Position numbers and translations under genes: made by a program. Below are positions 8,484-16,205 of a DNA stretch of 64,000 nt, piece by piece (position 1 is the first letter of the stretch; every line of letters begins with the position of its first letter). The notes under the pieces are model-generated. The model did no database searches and was not told where the DNA came from. It was given only the letters and a program-made list of their open reading frames with translations. This stretch comes from SHXO01 sp964523885 (GTDB lineage: Bacteria; Pseudomonadota; Gammaproteobacteria; Burkholderiales; SHXO01), in assembly GCA_964523885.1 (NCBI GenBank), contig CAZFYX010000103.1, positions 1 through 64,000 of the forward strand, given 5' to 3'.

Positions 8484-8795
8484 ATGATCAAGGTAAGCGT
8501 CATGTATCCGTCGGGGCAGGGCGTCCGCTTCGACATCGATTACTACTGCAACCGCCACATGCCGATGGTGAAGGACCGCCTCGGCGCGGCACTCAAGCAG
8601 ATGGCGGTGGACCATGGCCTGGCCGGCGGTGCGCCTGGCGCGCCGCCACCCTACGCCGCGATCGGGCACCTGTACTTCGACTCGGTGGACGCCTTCCAGG
8701 CCGCCTTCAAGCCGCACGCGAAGGAGATCCTCGGCGACATCCCGAACTACACCAACGCCCAGCCCGACATGCAGATCAGCGAAGTGAAGCTGTAG
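8484..8795 (+). CDS. EthD family dimeric ferredoxin-like-fold protein
   Basis: A 103-residue protein of standard EthD length, starting MIKVSVMYPSGQGVRFD with the typical YYCNRHMPMVKDRLG motif (conserved Tyr and His-Met-Pro). EthD proteins are alpha/beta-barrel dimers of the ABM superfamily; some assist P450 ether degradation or act as small oxygenases or decarboxylases, but most are uncharacterised. A GGAGGAG Shine-Dalgarno precedes the ATG. The aldo/keto reductase gene follows 73 bp downstream on the same strand and could be co-transcribed. Confidence 0.88.
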   Translation: MIKVSVMYPSGQGVRFDIDYYCNRHMPMVKDRLGAALKQMAVDHGLAGGAPGAPPPYAAIGHLYFDSVDAFQAAFKPHAKEILGDIPNYTNAQPDMQISEVKL

Positions 8796-8868
8796 GCCGG
8801 CACGGTCCCGACCATTCACCGCGCGCATCCAGGCGGGTGCGCGCCGCGACGACGAGAAAGGAACAGAG

Positions 8869-9828
8869 ATGGGCATGGAGAAGCGCAGGCTGGGACGCTC
8901 GTCCCTGCAGGTCGCGCCGCTGGTGCTGGGCGGCAACGTGTTCGGCTGGACCGCGGACGAGGCGACCTCGTTCAAGCTGCTCGACGCGTTCGTCGCCGGA
9001 GGCTTCGATTTCATCGACACCGCCAACATGTACTCCACCTGGGTGCCCGGCCACCAGGGCGGCGAGTCCGAGACGGTGATCGGCAAGTGGATGAAGCAGC
9101 GCGGCAACCGCAGCAAGGTGGTGATCGCCACCAAGGTCGGCATGGAGATGCCCGGGCGCGGCAAGGGCCTGAAGCCGGCCCACATCCTGCGCGAGGTCGA
9201 GGATTCCCTGAAGCGCCTGCAGACCGACTACATCGACCTGTACCAGTCGCACCAGGACGATCCCGACACCCCGGTCGAGGAGACCCTGGAGGCGTTCGCG
9301 CAGCTGGTGCAGCAGGGCAAGGTGCGGGTGATCGGCGCGTCCAACTTCGGCCCCGAGCGCCTGGCGGCTTCGCTGGCGGCGAGCGCGCAGCACGGCTGGC
9401 CGCGCTACGAGAGCATGCAGCCCGAATACAACCTGATCGAGCGCGCGAAGTACGAGCAGACGCTCGAGCCGGTGTGCCTGAAGGAGAGCGTGGGCGTCAT
9501 CACCTACTTCTCCCTCGGCAAGGGTTTCCTGACCGGCAAGTACCGCTCGGAGGCCGACCTGTCGAAGAGCCCGCGCGGCGGGTGGATCAAGGCCTACCTC
9601 GGGCCGCGCGGGATGCGCATCCTGGCTGCACTCGATGCCGTCGCGGCGCAGTACAAGTCCTCGCCCACCGCGGTGTCGCTCGCCTGGCTGCTGGCGCGGC
9701 CCAGCGTCACGGCGCCGATCGCGAGCGCGACCTCGCTCGCCCAGCTCGAGGACCTGATCGCCGGCGCGCACCTGAGGCTGGACCGCGCTGCGATCGAGCA
9801 GCTCGATCGCGCGAGCGCGGAGGGCTGA
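8869..9828 (+). CDS. Aldo/keto reductase
   Basis: A 319-residue NADPH-dependent (beta/alpha)8-barrel oxidoreductase. The catalytic tetrad is intact: D50 and Y55 (DFIDTANMYSTW), K89 (ATKVG) and H128 (YIDLYQSHQDD). GASNF and the C-terminal ARPSVTAPIASAT segment mark the cofactor-binding side. The N-terminal MEKRRLGRSSLQVAPL resembles the YajO/Tas-like AKR group. The start ATG at 8869 has AAGGA about 7 bases upstream; a second in-frame ATG lies two codons later. Natural substrate unknown. Confidence 0.92.
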   Translation: MGMEKRRLGRSSLQVAPLVLGGNVFGWTADEATSFKLLDAFVAGGFDFIDTANMYSTWVPGHQGGESETVIGKWMKQRGNRSKVVIATKVGMEMPGRGKGLKPAHILREVEDSLKRLQTDYIDLYQSHQDDPDTPVEETLEAFAQLVQQGKVRVIGASNFGPERLAASLAASAQHGWPRYESMQPEYNLIERAKYEQTLEPVCLKESVGVITYFSLGKGFLTGKYRSEADLSKSPRGGWIKAYLGPRGMRILAALDAVAAQYKSSPTAVSLAWLLARPSVTAPIASATSLAQLEDLIAGAHLRLDRAAIEQLDRASAEG

Positions 9829-9831
9829 GCC

Positions 9832-11037
9832 TCAGACGACGCGACGCACCGGCTCGTGCGCCGGTGCGTCGTGGCGTGCGCCTGCCAGGCCGGCCCGCAG
9901 CAGCGTCGCGTCGATGTCCGCGACCCGCTCGCACCCGCACAGCGCCATCGTGCGATCGATCTCCGCGCGCAGGCAGTCCAGCACGCACCCCACGCCCTGT
10001 TCGCCCGCGACCGCCAGCCCCCACAGGTGCGGACGGCCGATGAGGCAGGCGCGCGCACCCAGTGCGAGCGCCTTCACCACGTCCGCGCCGCGCCGCACGC
10101 CGCCATCGACCAGCACCGGCGCACGGCCATCCGCCGCCCGCACCACGCCAGGCAACGCCTCGATCGAGGACAGCGCACCGTCGAGCTGGCGGCCGCCGTG
10201 GTTGGATACGATCAGGCCGTCCACGCCCAGCGCCACCGCGCGGCGCGCTTCGTCCGGGTGCAGCACGCCCTTGAGCAGGAGCGGCCGGTTCCACAGCCGC
10301 CGAATCCACTCCACGTCCTTCCACGACAGGCCCGGATCGAGCAGGCTGCCGATGCGGGCGGCGAGCGACATCGCATCCGCGCCGCCCGCCTGCGCGTAGT
10401 TGGCGAAGCCGATCCTCGGTCCCAGCAGCGTGCGCGCGGTCCAGCCCGGGTGCAGCGCGAAGTCGAGCAGCGTGCGCGGCCCCAGGTGCAGAGGCACCGT
10501 GAACCGGTTGCGCACGTCGCGCTCGCGCTGGCCCAGCACCTGGTTGTCGATCGTGAGCACGAGCGCGCCATAGCCGGCGGCGTGGGCGCGCTCGATGAAG
10601 GACTGCGTGAGCGCGCGGTCGCGGTACACGAACACCTGCATCCACAGGCGTCCCCCCGGCTCCCGCGCGAGGTCCTCGATCGAGATGGTGGAGCCGTGGC
10701 TCATCGCGTAGACCGTGCCGGCCGCCTTGGCCGCACGGGCGGCGTGCGCCTCACCGCGCGGCCACAGCATCCCCGCCATTCCCGTGGGGCCGATCAGCAC
10801 CGGGAGGTCGAGACGCTCGCCGAACAGCTCGACCGACTGGTCGCGCACGCCGGCGCCGTTCAGCGGCCGCGGCAGCAACGGCAGTTCCGCGAAGGCGTCC
10901 TCGTTCCGGCGCAGCGTGCGCTCCTCTTCCGCGCCGCCATCGACGAAGTCGAACACGACGCGCGGCAGCGCCCGGCGGGCAAGCAGCCGCATCGCCGCGA
11001 CGCTGTAGGCGTCACGCTCGAGCATGGCCCGGCTCAC
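9832..11037 (-). CDS. FMN-dependent alpha-hydroxy acid dehydrogenase (LldD/mandelate dehydrogenase family)
   Basis: A 401-residue TIM-barrel flavoenzyme. The family signature SNHGGRQLD, with the catalytic His and substrate-binding Arg, sits about two thirds along; FVDGGAEEERTLRRNEDAF and IGPTGMAGMLWPRGE are the usual N-terminal landmarks. Such enzymes oxidise 2-hydroxy acids (lactate, mandelate, glycolate) to 2-oxo acids, passing electrons to quinones or oxygen. The start is uncertain: a GTG at 11035-11037 or an ATG four codons later (11023-11025), neither with a strong Shine-Dalgarno. It converges with the aldo/keto reductase, and a 12-bp hairpin lies inside its last codons. Confidence 0.92.
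   Translation of the reverse strand: MSRAMLERDAYSVAAMRLLARRALPRVVFDFVDGGAEEERTLRRNEDAFAELPLLPRPLNGAGVRDQSVELFGERLDLPVLIGPTGMAGMLWPRGEAHAARAAKAAGTVYAMSHGSTISIEDLAREPGGRLWMQVFVYRDRALTQSFIERAHAAGYGALVLTIDNQVLGQRERDVRNRFTVPLHLGPRTLLDFALHPGWTARTLLGPRIGFANYAQAGGADAMSLAARIGSLLDPGLSWKDVEWIRRLWNRPLLLKGVLHPDEARRAVALGVDGLIVSNHGGRQLDGALSSIEALPGVVRAADGRAPVLVDGGVRRGADVVKALALGARACLIGRPHLWGLAVAGEQGVGCVLDCLRAEIDRTMALCGCERVADIDATLLRAGLAGARHDAPAHEPVRRVV
9842..9871. other. Perfect 12-bp hairpin at the junction of two convergent genes
   Basis: CGACGCACCGGC (9842-9853) and its exact complement (9860-9871) flank a 6-base loop. There is no T-run on either side, so it is not a standard intrinsic terminator. It overlaps the last codons of the FMN dehydrogenase and lies 14 bp past the aldo/keto reductase stop, so it could protect 3' ends or stall convergent transcription. 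Confidence 0.5.
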
Positions 11038-11084
11038 GCGTGGGTGCCCTGCTCAGTGCCGTGCACGGACGCCGCGTCCGACGC

Positions 11085-12068
11085 TCACCCGACCCGGATC
11101 AGCTTGCGCAGGCTGCGCAGGCCTGGCGGCGCAGGCCGCTCGGGCCAGATCTGCGGCCAGGCGGTGTACGAGACTTCGCCCACGTAGAGGTCGCTGCGCG
11201 AGTCGAGCGCCAGCCCGTGCGGCGCGACGAACTGGTCGAGCTGCGTGCCCGCCGGCAGCGTGCCCACGCGCGACACCAGCTTGCCTTCGTGCGACACGAT
11301 CGTGATCCGCGGCCCGAGGTTGGGCATGTCGCGATTGACCGGCATCGTCGGTCCGAGCTCGCCGACGAAGAAGCGCCCGTGCCGTCCGGCCTCGGCGCAC
11401 AGCGCGCAGGGCCGATGCATGTTGTTCCACTGCGTCTCGTAGCGGCCCTCGCCGTCGAACACCTGCACGCGATGGTTCTCGCGGTCGGCGACATACACCC
11501 AGCCGTCCGGATCGGCCCAGATGTTGTGCGGGATGTTGAACTGGCCCGGGTCGCAGCCCGGCTCGCCCCAGGAGTGCAGCAGCCGGCCGTCGGGCGAGAA
11601 CTTGTGGATGCGGGCGTTGCCGTAGCCGTCCGAGACGTAGATGTCGCCGCGCGGAGAGAGCGCGGTGTGGGTGCAGCGGTTGAACGGCTCGCCCTTCACG
11701 TACGGCGCGGGCTTGCCCGGGATGCCGATGGTGAGCAGCACCTTGCCCTCCGGGGTGCACTTGCGCACCGTGTGGTCGCCGTCGTCGGTGCAGTAGAGGT
11801 TGCCGTCGGGCCCGATGTGCAGGCCGTGCGCGCGGGTGAACAGTCCCTCACCCCAGGAGCGCAGGAAGTTGCCCTCGCGGTCGAACACGATCATCGGGTG
11901 CTCGCCGCGGTTGAAGACGTAGACCTGGTCGCGATCGTCGACGGCGACCGCGGCGACATCCTTCAGCGTCCAGCGATCGGGGAGCCTGCCCCACTCGACC
12001 GCTTCGTAGCGCAACTGCCCCTGCCCGAGCACCTCTCCGATGGCCTCCTCCGGGTCGCGTTCCGGCAT
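11085..12068 (-). CDS. NHL-repeat / peptidyl-alpha-hydroxyglycine lyase-like beta-propeller protein
   Basis: The start ATG at 12066-12068 opens MPERDPEEAIGEVLG and gives 327 residues. The protein is built from NHL-type blades: DDRDQVYVFNRGEHPMIVFD, TRAHGLHIGPDGNLYCTDDG, SPRGDIYVSDGYGNARIHKF, HNIWADPDGWVYVADRENHR and a final FVAPHGLALDSRSDLYVGE. The pattern matches bacterial homologues of the peptidylamidoglycolate lyase domain; whether it has lyase activity is unknown. No signal peptide is seen from this start. It follows the FMN dehydrogenase on the same strand 47 bp upstream and may be co-transcribed with it. Confidence 0.85.
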   Translation of the reverse strand: MPERDPEEAIGEVLGQGQLRYEAVEWGRLPDRWTLKDVAAVAVDDRDQVYVFNRGEHPMIVFDREGNFLRSWGEGLFTRAHGLHIGPDGNLYCTDDGDHTVRKCTPEGKVLLTIGIPGKPAPYVKGEPFNRCTHTALSPRGDIYVSDGYGNARIHKFSPDGRLLHSWGEPGCDPGQFNIPHNIWADPDGWVYVADRENHRVQVFDGEGRYETQWNNMHRPCALCAEAGRHGRFFVGELGPTMPVNRDMPNLGPRITIVSHEGKLVSRVGTLPAGTQLDQFVAPHGLALDSRSDLYVGEVSYTAWPQIWPERPAPPGLRSLRKLIRVG

Positions 12069-12275
12069 GGCCGTCACTGCGACGGCATGACGGGCATGGC
12101 GTGACGGCGAGACGCAACGAGGCGGTGCCCGATGCTCCGCGATCACGGCGGTGCGCGACGATACCGCGCGCATCGCGGCCAATGATAGCAGCAGGCGCGC
12201 AGCGGATGCCGTAGGGACTCGGGTGATGCCCCGCGCGCAGCTGCGTGCACGCGGGGTATTCGTGGATGCTGCGGG

Positions 12276-12494
12276 TCAGGCGCCCGCTTCGGACAGGATG
12301 CAGCGGCCGGCGTCGCGGACCGGCTGGCGGACCACGGTGTCGGGGATGAACTCCCGGCCGACCTTCTTGTACTCGACGTCGATCACCGGCTCGCAGCCCT
12401 GTGCGCCGCGCGCCAGCTGCATTGCGGCGACCGAGGCGACCGCGACGCCCGTGATGAGGCCGATGACGAACACATATGCGCGATTGCGGCTCAT
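12276..12494 (-). CDS. Small membrane-anchored protein of unknown function (72 aa)
   Basis: The start ATG at 12492-12494 is preceded by GGGAGGAGTTT (strong Shine-Dalgarno). The N-terminus MSRNRAYVFVIGLITGVAVASVAAMQLARG is a single hydrophobic helix (uncleaved anchor or signal). The remainder is a short polar domain with two Cys residues (C34 and C66), compatible with a periplasmic disulfide. No family recognised. Confidence 0.6.
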   Translation of the reverse strand: MSRNRAYVFVIGLITGVAVASVAAMQLARGAQGCEPVIDVEYKKVGREFIPDTVVRQPVRDAGRCILSEAGA

Positions 12495-12820
12495 AAACTC
12501 CTCCCGAAGTTCACGCAGGCCAGAGTCTGTGGGATGTCACCCGGCGGCGCCATAATTGCAAAACATTTGTTCCGATGCATCTGCGCGGTGCGCCGGCGCT
12601 GCCAGCAGGTGCCGTTCCCGGCTCCGGGGCGTCATTCCAAGCGCATGATCGGCAGCGACAATCCCGGATTCGACCGGGCCGTGCAGGGGCCTGTCGTCGC
12701 CCCGCGGCGCGTGCGGTGGCACGTGGGCCGACAGCAGTTGAAGAAGCTCCCCTGTCCGCACCGGACGACTCGATGCTTCACAATGCCGAAACAACGGCGA
12801 TCATGACGGAGGCGGCGCGA
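12495..12820. other. Intergenic region (326 bp), divergent promoter area
   Basis: This region lies between the divergent starts of the 72-residue membrane protein and the GST-like gene. In-frame ATGs at 12773 and 12803 precede the chosen GST start but lack a ribosome binding site, and the sequence upstream of them does not look coding. No convincing promoter hexamers, repeats or RNA structure were seen. Confidence 0.4.
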
Positions 12821-13558
12821 ATGCACTATCGGTTGTACTACTGGCCCGGAATCCAGGGCCGCGGGGAATTCGTCCGGCTCGCGCTCGAGGCAGCCGGCGC
12901 GAAGTACGTGGACGTCGCGCGCACCTCGGCGCGCTCGGGCGGCGGGGTTCCTGCCCTCATGCGCGAGATGGAGGACACCGCCAATCCGCGTGCGCCGTTC
13001 GCACCTCCCTACCTGCGCGCGGGGCGGCTGCTCATCGCGCAGACCGCGAACATCCTGCAGTACCTGGGCCCGCGCCTGCGGCTGGTGCCGACGGACGAGG
13101 CCAGCCGGGTCTGGGCGCACCAGCTGCAGCTCACCGTCACGGACTTCGTGGCCGAGGTGCACGACGTGCACCATCCGGTTGCCGTCAGCCTGTACTACCG
13201 CCAGCAGAAGGCGGAGGCGCGGCGGCGTGCGCGGTACTTCCGGTCCGAGCGAATTGCGAAGTACCTCGGCTACTTCGAGCGCGTGCTGCAGGCCAATCGC
13301 CGCGGACGCGGTCACATGGTGGGCAGCGCGCTGTCCTGCGTCGACCTCTCGATGTTCCAGCTCATCGCGGGGCTGCGCTACGCCTTTCCCCGCACGCTGC
13401 GGCGGATGGAGCCGGCCTGGCCGGGACTGGTCGCGCTGCACGATCGCGTGGCCATGCTGCCTCGCATCGCCGCCTACCTGGAATCCGGCCGACGCATTCC
13501 GTTCAACCAGGACGGCATCTTCCGCCACTATCCAGAGCTCGACGGCGCGCGCCGCTGA
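12821..13558 (+). CDS. Glutathione S-transferase-like protein
   Basis: A 245-residue protein. The start at 12821 is chosen because GGAGG lies 8 bases upstream. The N-terminal thioredoxin-like domain MHYRLYYWPGIQGRGEFVRL has the sigma/alpha-class pattern, with Tyr residues in the catalytic position and the RGEFVRLALEAAG helix. TANILQYLGPRL carries the (S/T)-x-I-L-x-Y-L glutathione-site helix, here with Ala-Asn instead of Glu/Gln-Ser-x-Ala. The all-helical C-terminal domain ends with RIPFNQDGIFRHYPELDG. It probably conjugates or isomerises electrophiles with glutathione; no partner gene is adjacent. Confidence 0.85.
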   Translation: MHYRLYYWPGIQGRGEFVRLALEAAGAKYVDVARTSARSGGGVPALMREMEDTANPRAPFAPPYLRAGRLLIAQTANILQYLGPRLRLVPTDEASRVWAHQLQLTVTDFVAEVHDVHHPVAVSLYYRQQKAEARRRARYFRSERIAKYLGYFERVLQANRRGRGHMVGSALSCVDLSMFQLIAGLRYAFPRTLRRMEPAWPGLVALHDRVAMLPRIAAYLESGRRIPFNQDGIFRHYPELDGARR

Positions 13559-13722
13559 ACGGCCGCCGCACGACATCAGCATGTACACGCGTGGACCCCC
13601 TGCGCGACGGGGCAGCGACGCTGGAATGGCGTCCTGACCGTCGATCCGGGCGGGGAAGGCGGTGAAGAGCCCGGGACGGAGCGCCGTCGTATCATGCCGC
13701 CACACAACAAGAGGAGGAGCCC

Positions 13723-14640
13723 ATGTTCTTCGCCCCACCCCGGATCATCGAGACGCAGGTATTCGCCCGCCTGCCCGCACCTCTGCAGGATGCGGACCAG
13801 AGCAACGAATGGGTCGCAGGCCAGCCGCTCGGCACGCACGCGGGCTCCCTCATCGAGGGGCCGAGCTTCGACCGCGAAGGCAACCTCTGGTGCGTCGACG
13901 TGCAGAACGGCCGCGTGTTCACGGTCTCGCGGGATGGCCGGTTCACGGTGCGCGCGCAGTACGACGGCTGGCCCAACGGGCTGAAGATCCACCGCGACGG
14001 GCGCATCCTCGTCACCGACCACAAGCACGGCGTGATGGTGCTCGATCGCGAGACGGGCGCGGTGACGCCGTGGCTGGAGCGCTGCAACGTCGAGCGCTTC
14101 AAGGGCGTGAACGACCTGTGCATCGCGGCCAACGGCGACGTCTACTTCACCGACCAGGGACTCACCGGGCTGCATGACCCCACCGGCCGGGTGTTCCGCG
14201 TGCGGCCCGATGGCGAGGTCACCTGCCTGCTCGACAACGTCCCCAGCCCCAACGGCATCGTGCTCAACGCGGACGAGACCGCGTTGTACGTCGCGGCCAC
14301 CCGCGGCAACTGCATCTGGCACGTGCCCTTCCTGCGCAACGGCGGCGTGGGCAAGGTCGGCCTGTTCGTGCAGCTGTCCGGGGCCGGCGGTCCCGACGGC
14401 CTCGCGCTGGACGAGCAGGGCCGGCTCGTCATCGCGCACGTTCGCCTGGGCTGCGCCTGGGTCGTCGACCGCTTCGGCGAGCCGGTGTACCGGATCAACT
14501 CGTGCGCGGGCCGCATGATCACCAACATGGCGTACGGCTGGCCCGATCGCAGCACGCTCTACATCACCGAATCGGAGACCGGCACCATCCTGAAGGCCGA
14601 GCTCGACGTGCCGGGCAAGCTGATGGATTCGCATCGCTGA
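13723..14640 (+). CDS. SMP-30/gluconolactonase family lactonase
   Basis: A 305-residue six-bladed beta-propeller. The divalent-metal ligands of the SMP-30 family are present: Glu in SLIEGPSFD, Asn in KGVNDLCIAANGDVYFTD and in SPNGIVLNADET, and Asp in GGPDGLALDEQG. These enzymes hydrolyse sugar or other lactones. A GAGGAG Shine-Dalgarno lies just before the ATG at 13723. No dedicated sugar-oxidation operon surrounds it. Confidence 0.92.
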   Translation: MFFAPPRIIETQVFARLPAPLQDADQSNEWVAGQPLGTHAGSLIEGPSFDREGNLWCVDVQNGRVFTVSRDGRFTVRAQYDGWPNGLKIHRDGRILVTDHKHGVMVLDRETGAVTPWLERCNVERFKGVNDLCIAANGDVYFTDQGLTGLHDPTGRVFRVRPDGEVTCLLDNVPSPNGIVLNADETALYVAATRGNCIWHVPFLRNGGVGKVGLFVQLSGAGGPDGLALDEQGRLVIAHVRLGCAWVVDRFGEPVYRINSCAGRMITNMAYGWPDRSTLYITESETGTILKAELDVPGKLMDSHR

Positions 14641-14826
14641 GGCACGCTTTGCGCGTCCGGCGCTTGACGGCGGCGGACACTCGCGGGCACCCTTGCACCC
14701 TGCGTCACGGGCAGGGTCGTGTGTCGGCAGGATTTACGCGGCGCTGCAGTTGTTACAGCGCGAAGTGTCGCTTCTTCAGCGCTGTTCCCATCCTCCTCCC
14801 CTCTCCCGCAAGGAGCCGAAGCAGTC

Positions 14827-16131
14827 ATGGCCAGTGCCGCCGACGCCGATCGGCAGCTGAAGGAGTTGAGCGCGTACCTGCGCTCGCGCCGGAGCGAAGT
14901 GATGCGCCGATGGCGCGCGGCGGTCGCTACCGACCCCGAGCTGACCAGTGCGGCGTCGCTGCCGCGCACGCGCTTCGACGATCACGTGCCGGACATCCTC
15001 GAGTCCTTCTCGCGCAAGCTGGAGCAGGGGCTGGGCGCGGACGCCGCACGTGAGGAGGCCGCGCAGCGCAATGCCGGCGCGCGCCATGGCGCCCACCGCT
15101 GGCAGCAGGGCTACTACCTGCCCGAGGTGGCGGGCGAGTGGCGCCACCTGCAGCTGGTGCTGCTGGACGAGATCGAGCGCCATGCCGACGACCACCCCGG
15201 CGCGCAGGCCGGCATGCTTGCGCATGCGCGACGTGCGCTGGTGACGATGGCTGCCGAGGGCGTGGAGCACAGCATCGCCGAGTACGTCCGGCTGCAGCAG
15301 GCTTCCGCGGCGAGCCGCGTACGCGAGCTGGAGCTGGCGGTCGAGCAGTTGCAGCAGCTGCAGCGGCAGCGCGCGACCATCTGGCGGCAGGCCGCCCACG
15401 ACCTGCGCGACAACGTCGGCCTGGTGTCCAACGCCACCAATGTCCTCAGCCATCCGGCGGCGACCGACGCGATCCGTGCGCAATCGCTCGGCGGTCTCGA
15501 GCGCGGCGTGTCCTCCCTGCGCGCGCTGCTCGACGACCTGCTCAGCCTGGCGCGGCTCGAGGCCGGCCAGGAGCGCCTGGCGGTGGCGCCGTTCGATGCG
15601 GGCGAGCTGCTCGCCTCGATGTGCCAGAACGCGCAGGGGCTGGCGACCCGGCGCGGCCTCAGTCTGCACTGCGAGGGTCCCGAACGCCTGCCGGTGCAGG
15701 GTGACGCGGTGAAGGTGCAGCGTGTCGCGCAGAACCTGCTGATGAACGCGTTGAAGTACACGCGGCAGGGTGGCGTCACGGTTTCCTGGGGAACGGTCGA
15801 TGCCCTCCCCCAGGGTCAGTGGTTCATCAGCGTCGCCGACACCGGGCCCGGTGTCGAGGTGTCGGCACGTGCACCGATCGTGCGCGCACTCAAGGCGGTG
15901 ACCGACGACATCGAGGAGGGCGGATCCGCCGACAACGCGCGGCAGGCGAGCGACGCGGCCGCGGACGGATCGCGCGAGGCGGCCGGCGCAGCTGGCGAGG
16001 GATTGGGCTTGTCCATCGTCAAGCAGCTGTGCGAACTGCTCGATGCCACCGTGGAGCTCGAGAGCCGGCCCGGCAGCGGCACCACGGTGCGCGTGCTGCT
16101 TCCGCTGCGCTACGACGCCCGTCCCGCCTGA
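14827..16131 (+). CDS. Orphan sensor histidine kinase with RsbRD-type N-terminal domain
   Basis: 434 residues from the ATG at 14827, with AAGGAG upstream. Residues about 10-155 match the helical RsbRD_N sensor domain (LKELSAYLRSRRSEVMRRW ... HRWQQGYYLPEVAGEWRHLQ). A coiled coil (165-185) precedes the phosphoacceptor H191 in AAHDLRDNVGLV, where the usual ELRTPL is DLRDNV. The ATPase domain has the N box (QNLLMNALKYTRQGG), G1 (VADTGPG) and G2 (GEGLGLSIVKQL). The F-box region between G1 and G2 is replaced by a long Ala/Asp/Glu-rich stretch, which is unusual. There is no membrane segment and no adjacent response regulator, so it is a cytoplasmic orphan. Confidence 0.88.
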   Translation: MASAADADRQLKELSAYLRSRRSEVMRRWRAAVATDPELTSAASLPRTRFDDHVPDILESFSRKLEQGLGADAAREEAAQRNAGARHGAHRWQQGYYLPEVAGEWRHLQLVLLDEIERHADDHPGAQAGMLAHARRALVTMAAEGVEHSIAEYVRLQQASAASRVRELELAVEQLQQLQRQRATIWRQAAHDLRDNVGLVSNATNVLSHPAATDAIRAQSLGGLERGVSSLRALLDDLLSLARLEAGQERLAVAPFDAGELLASMCQNAQGLATRRGLSLHCEGPERLPVQGDAVKVQRVAQNLLMNALKYTRQGGVTVSWGTVDALPQGQWFISVADTGPGVEVSARAPIVRALKAVTDDIEEGGSADNARQASDAAADGSREAAGAAGEGLGLSIVKQLCELLDATVELESRPGSGTTVRVLLPLRYDARPA

Positions 16132-16205
16132 GGTCCGCCGGCCCCGCCGCGTGCGCGGCCGCGCCCCGGTATCATGAGCTCCGGACCAACGCTTCGGGAC
16201 AGCCC

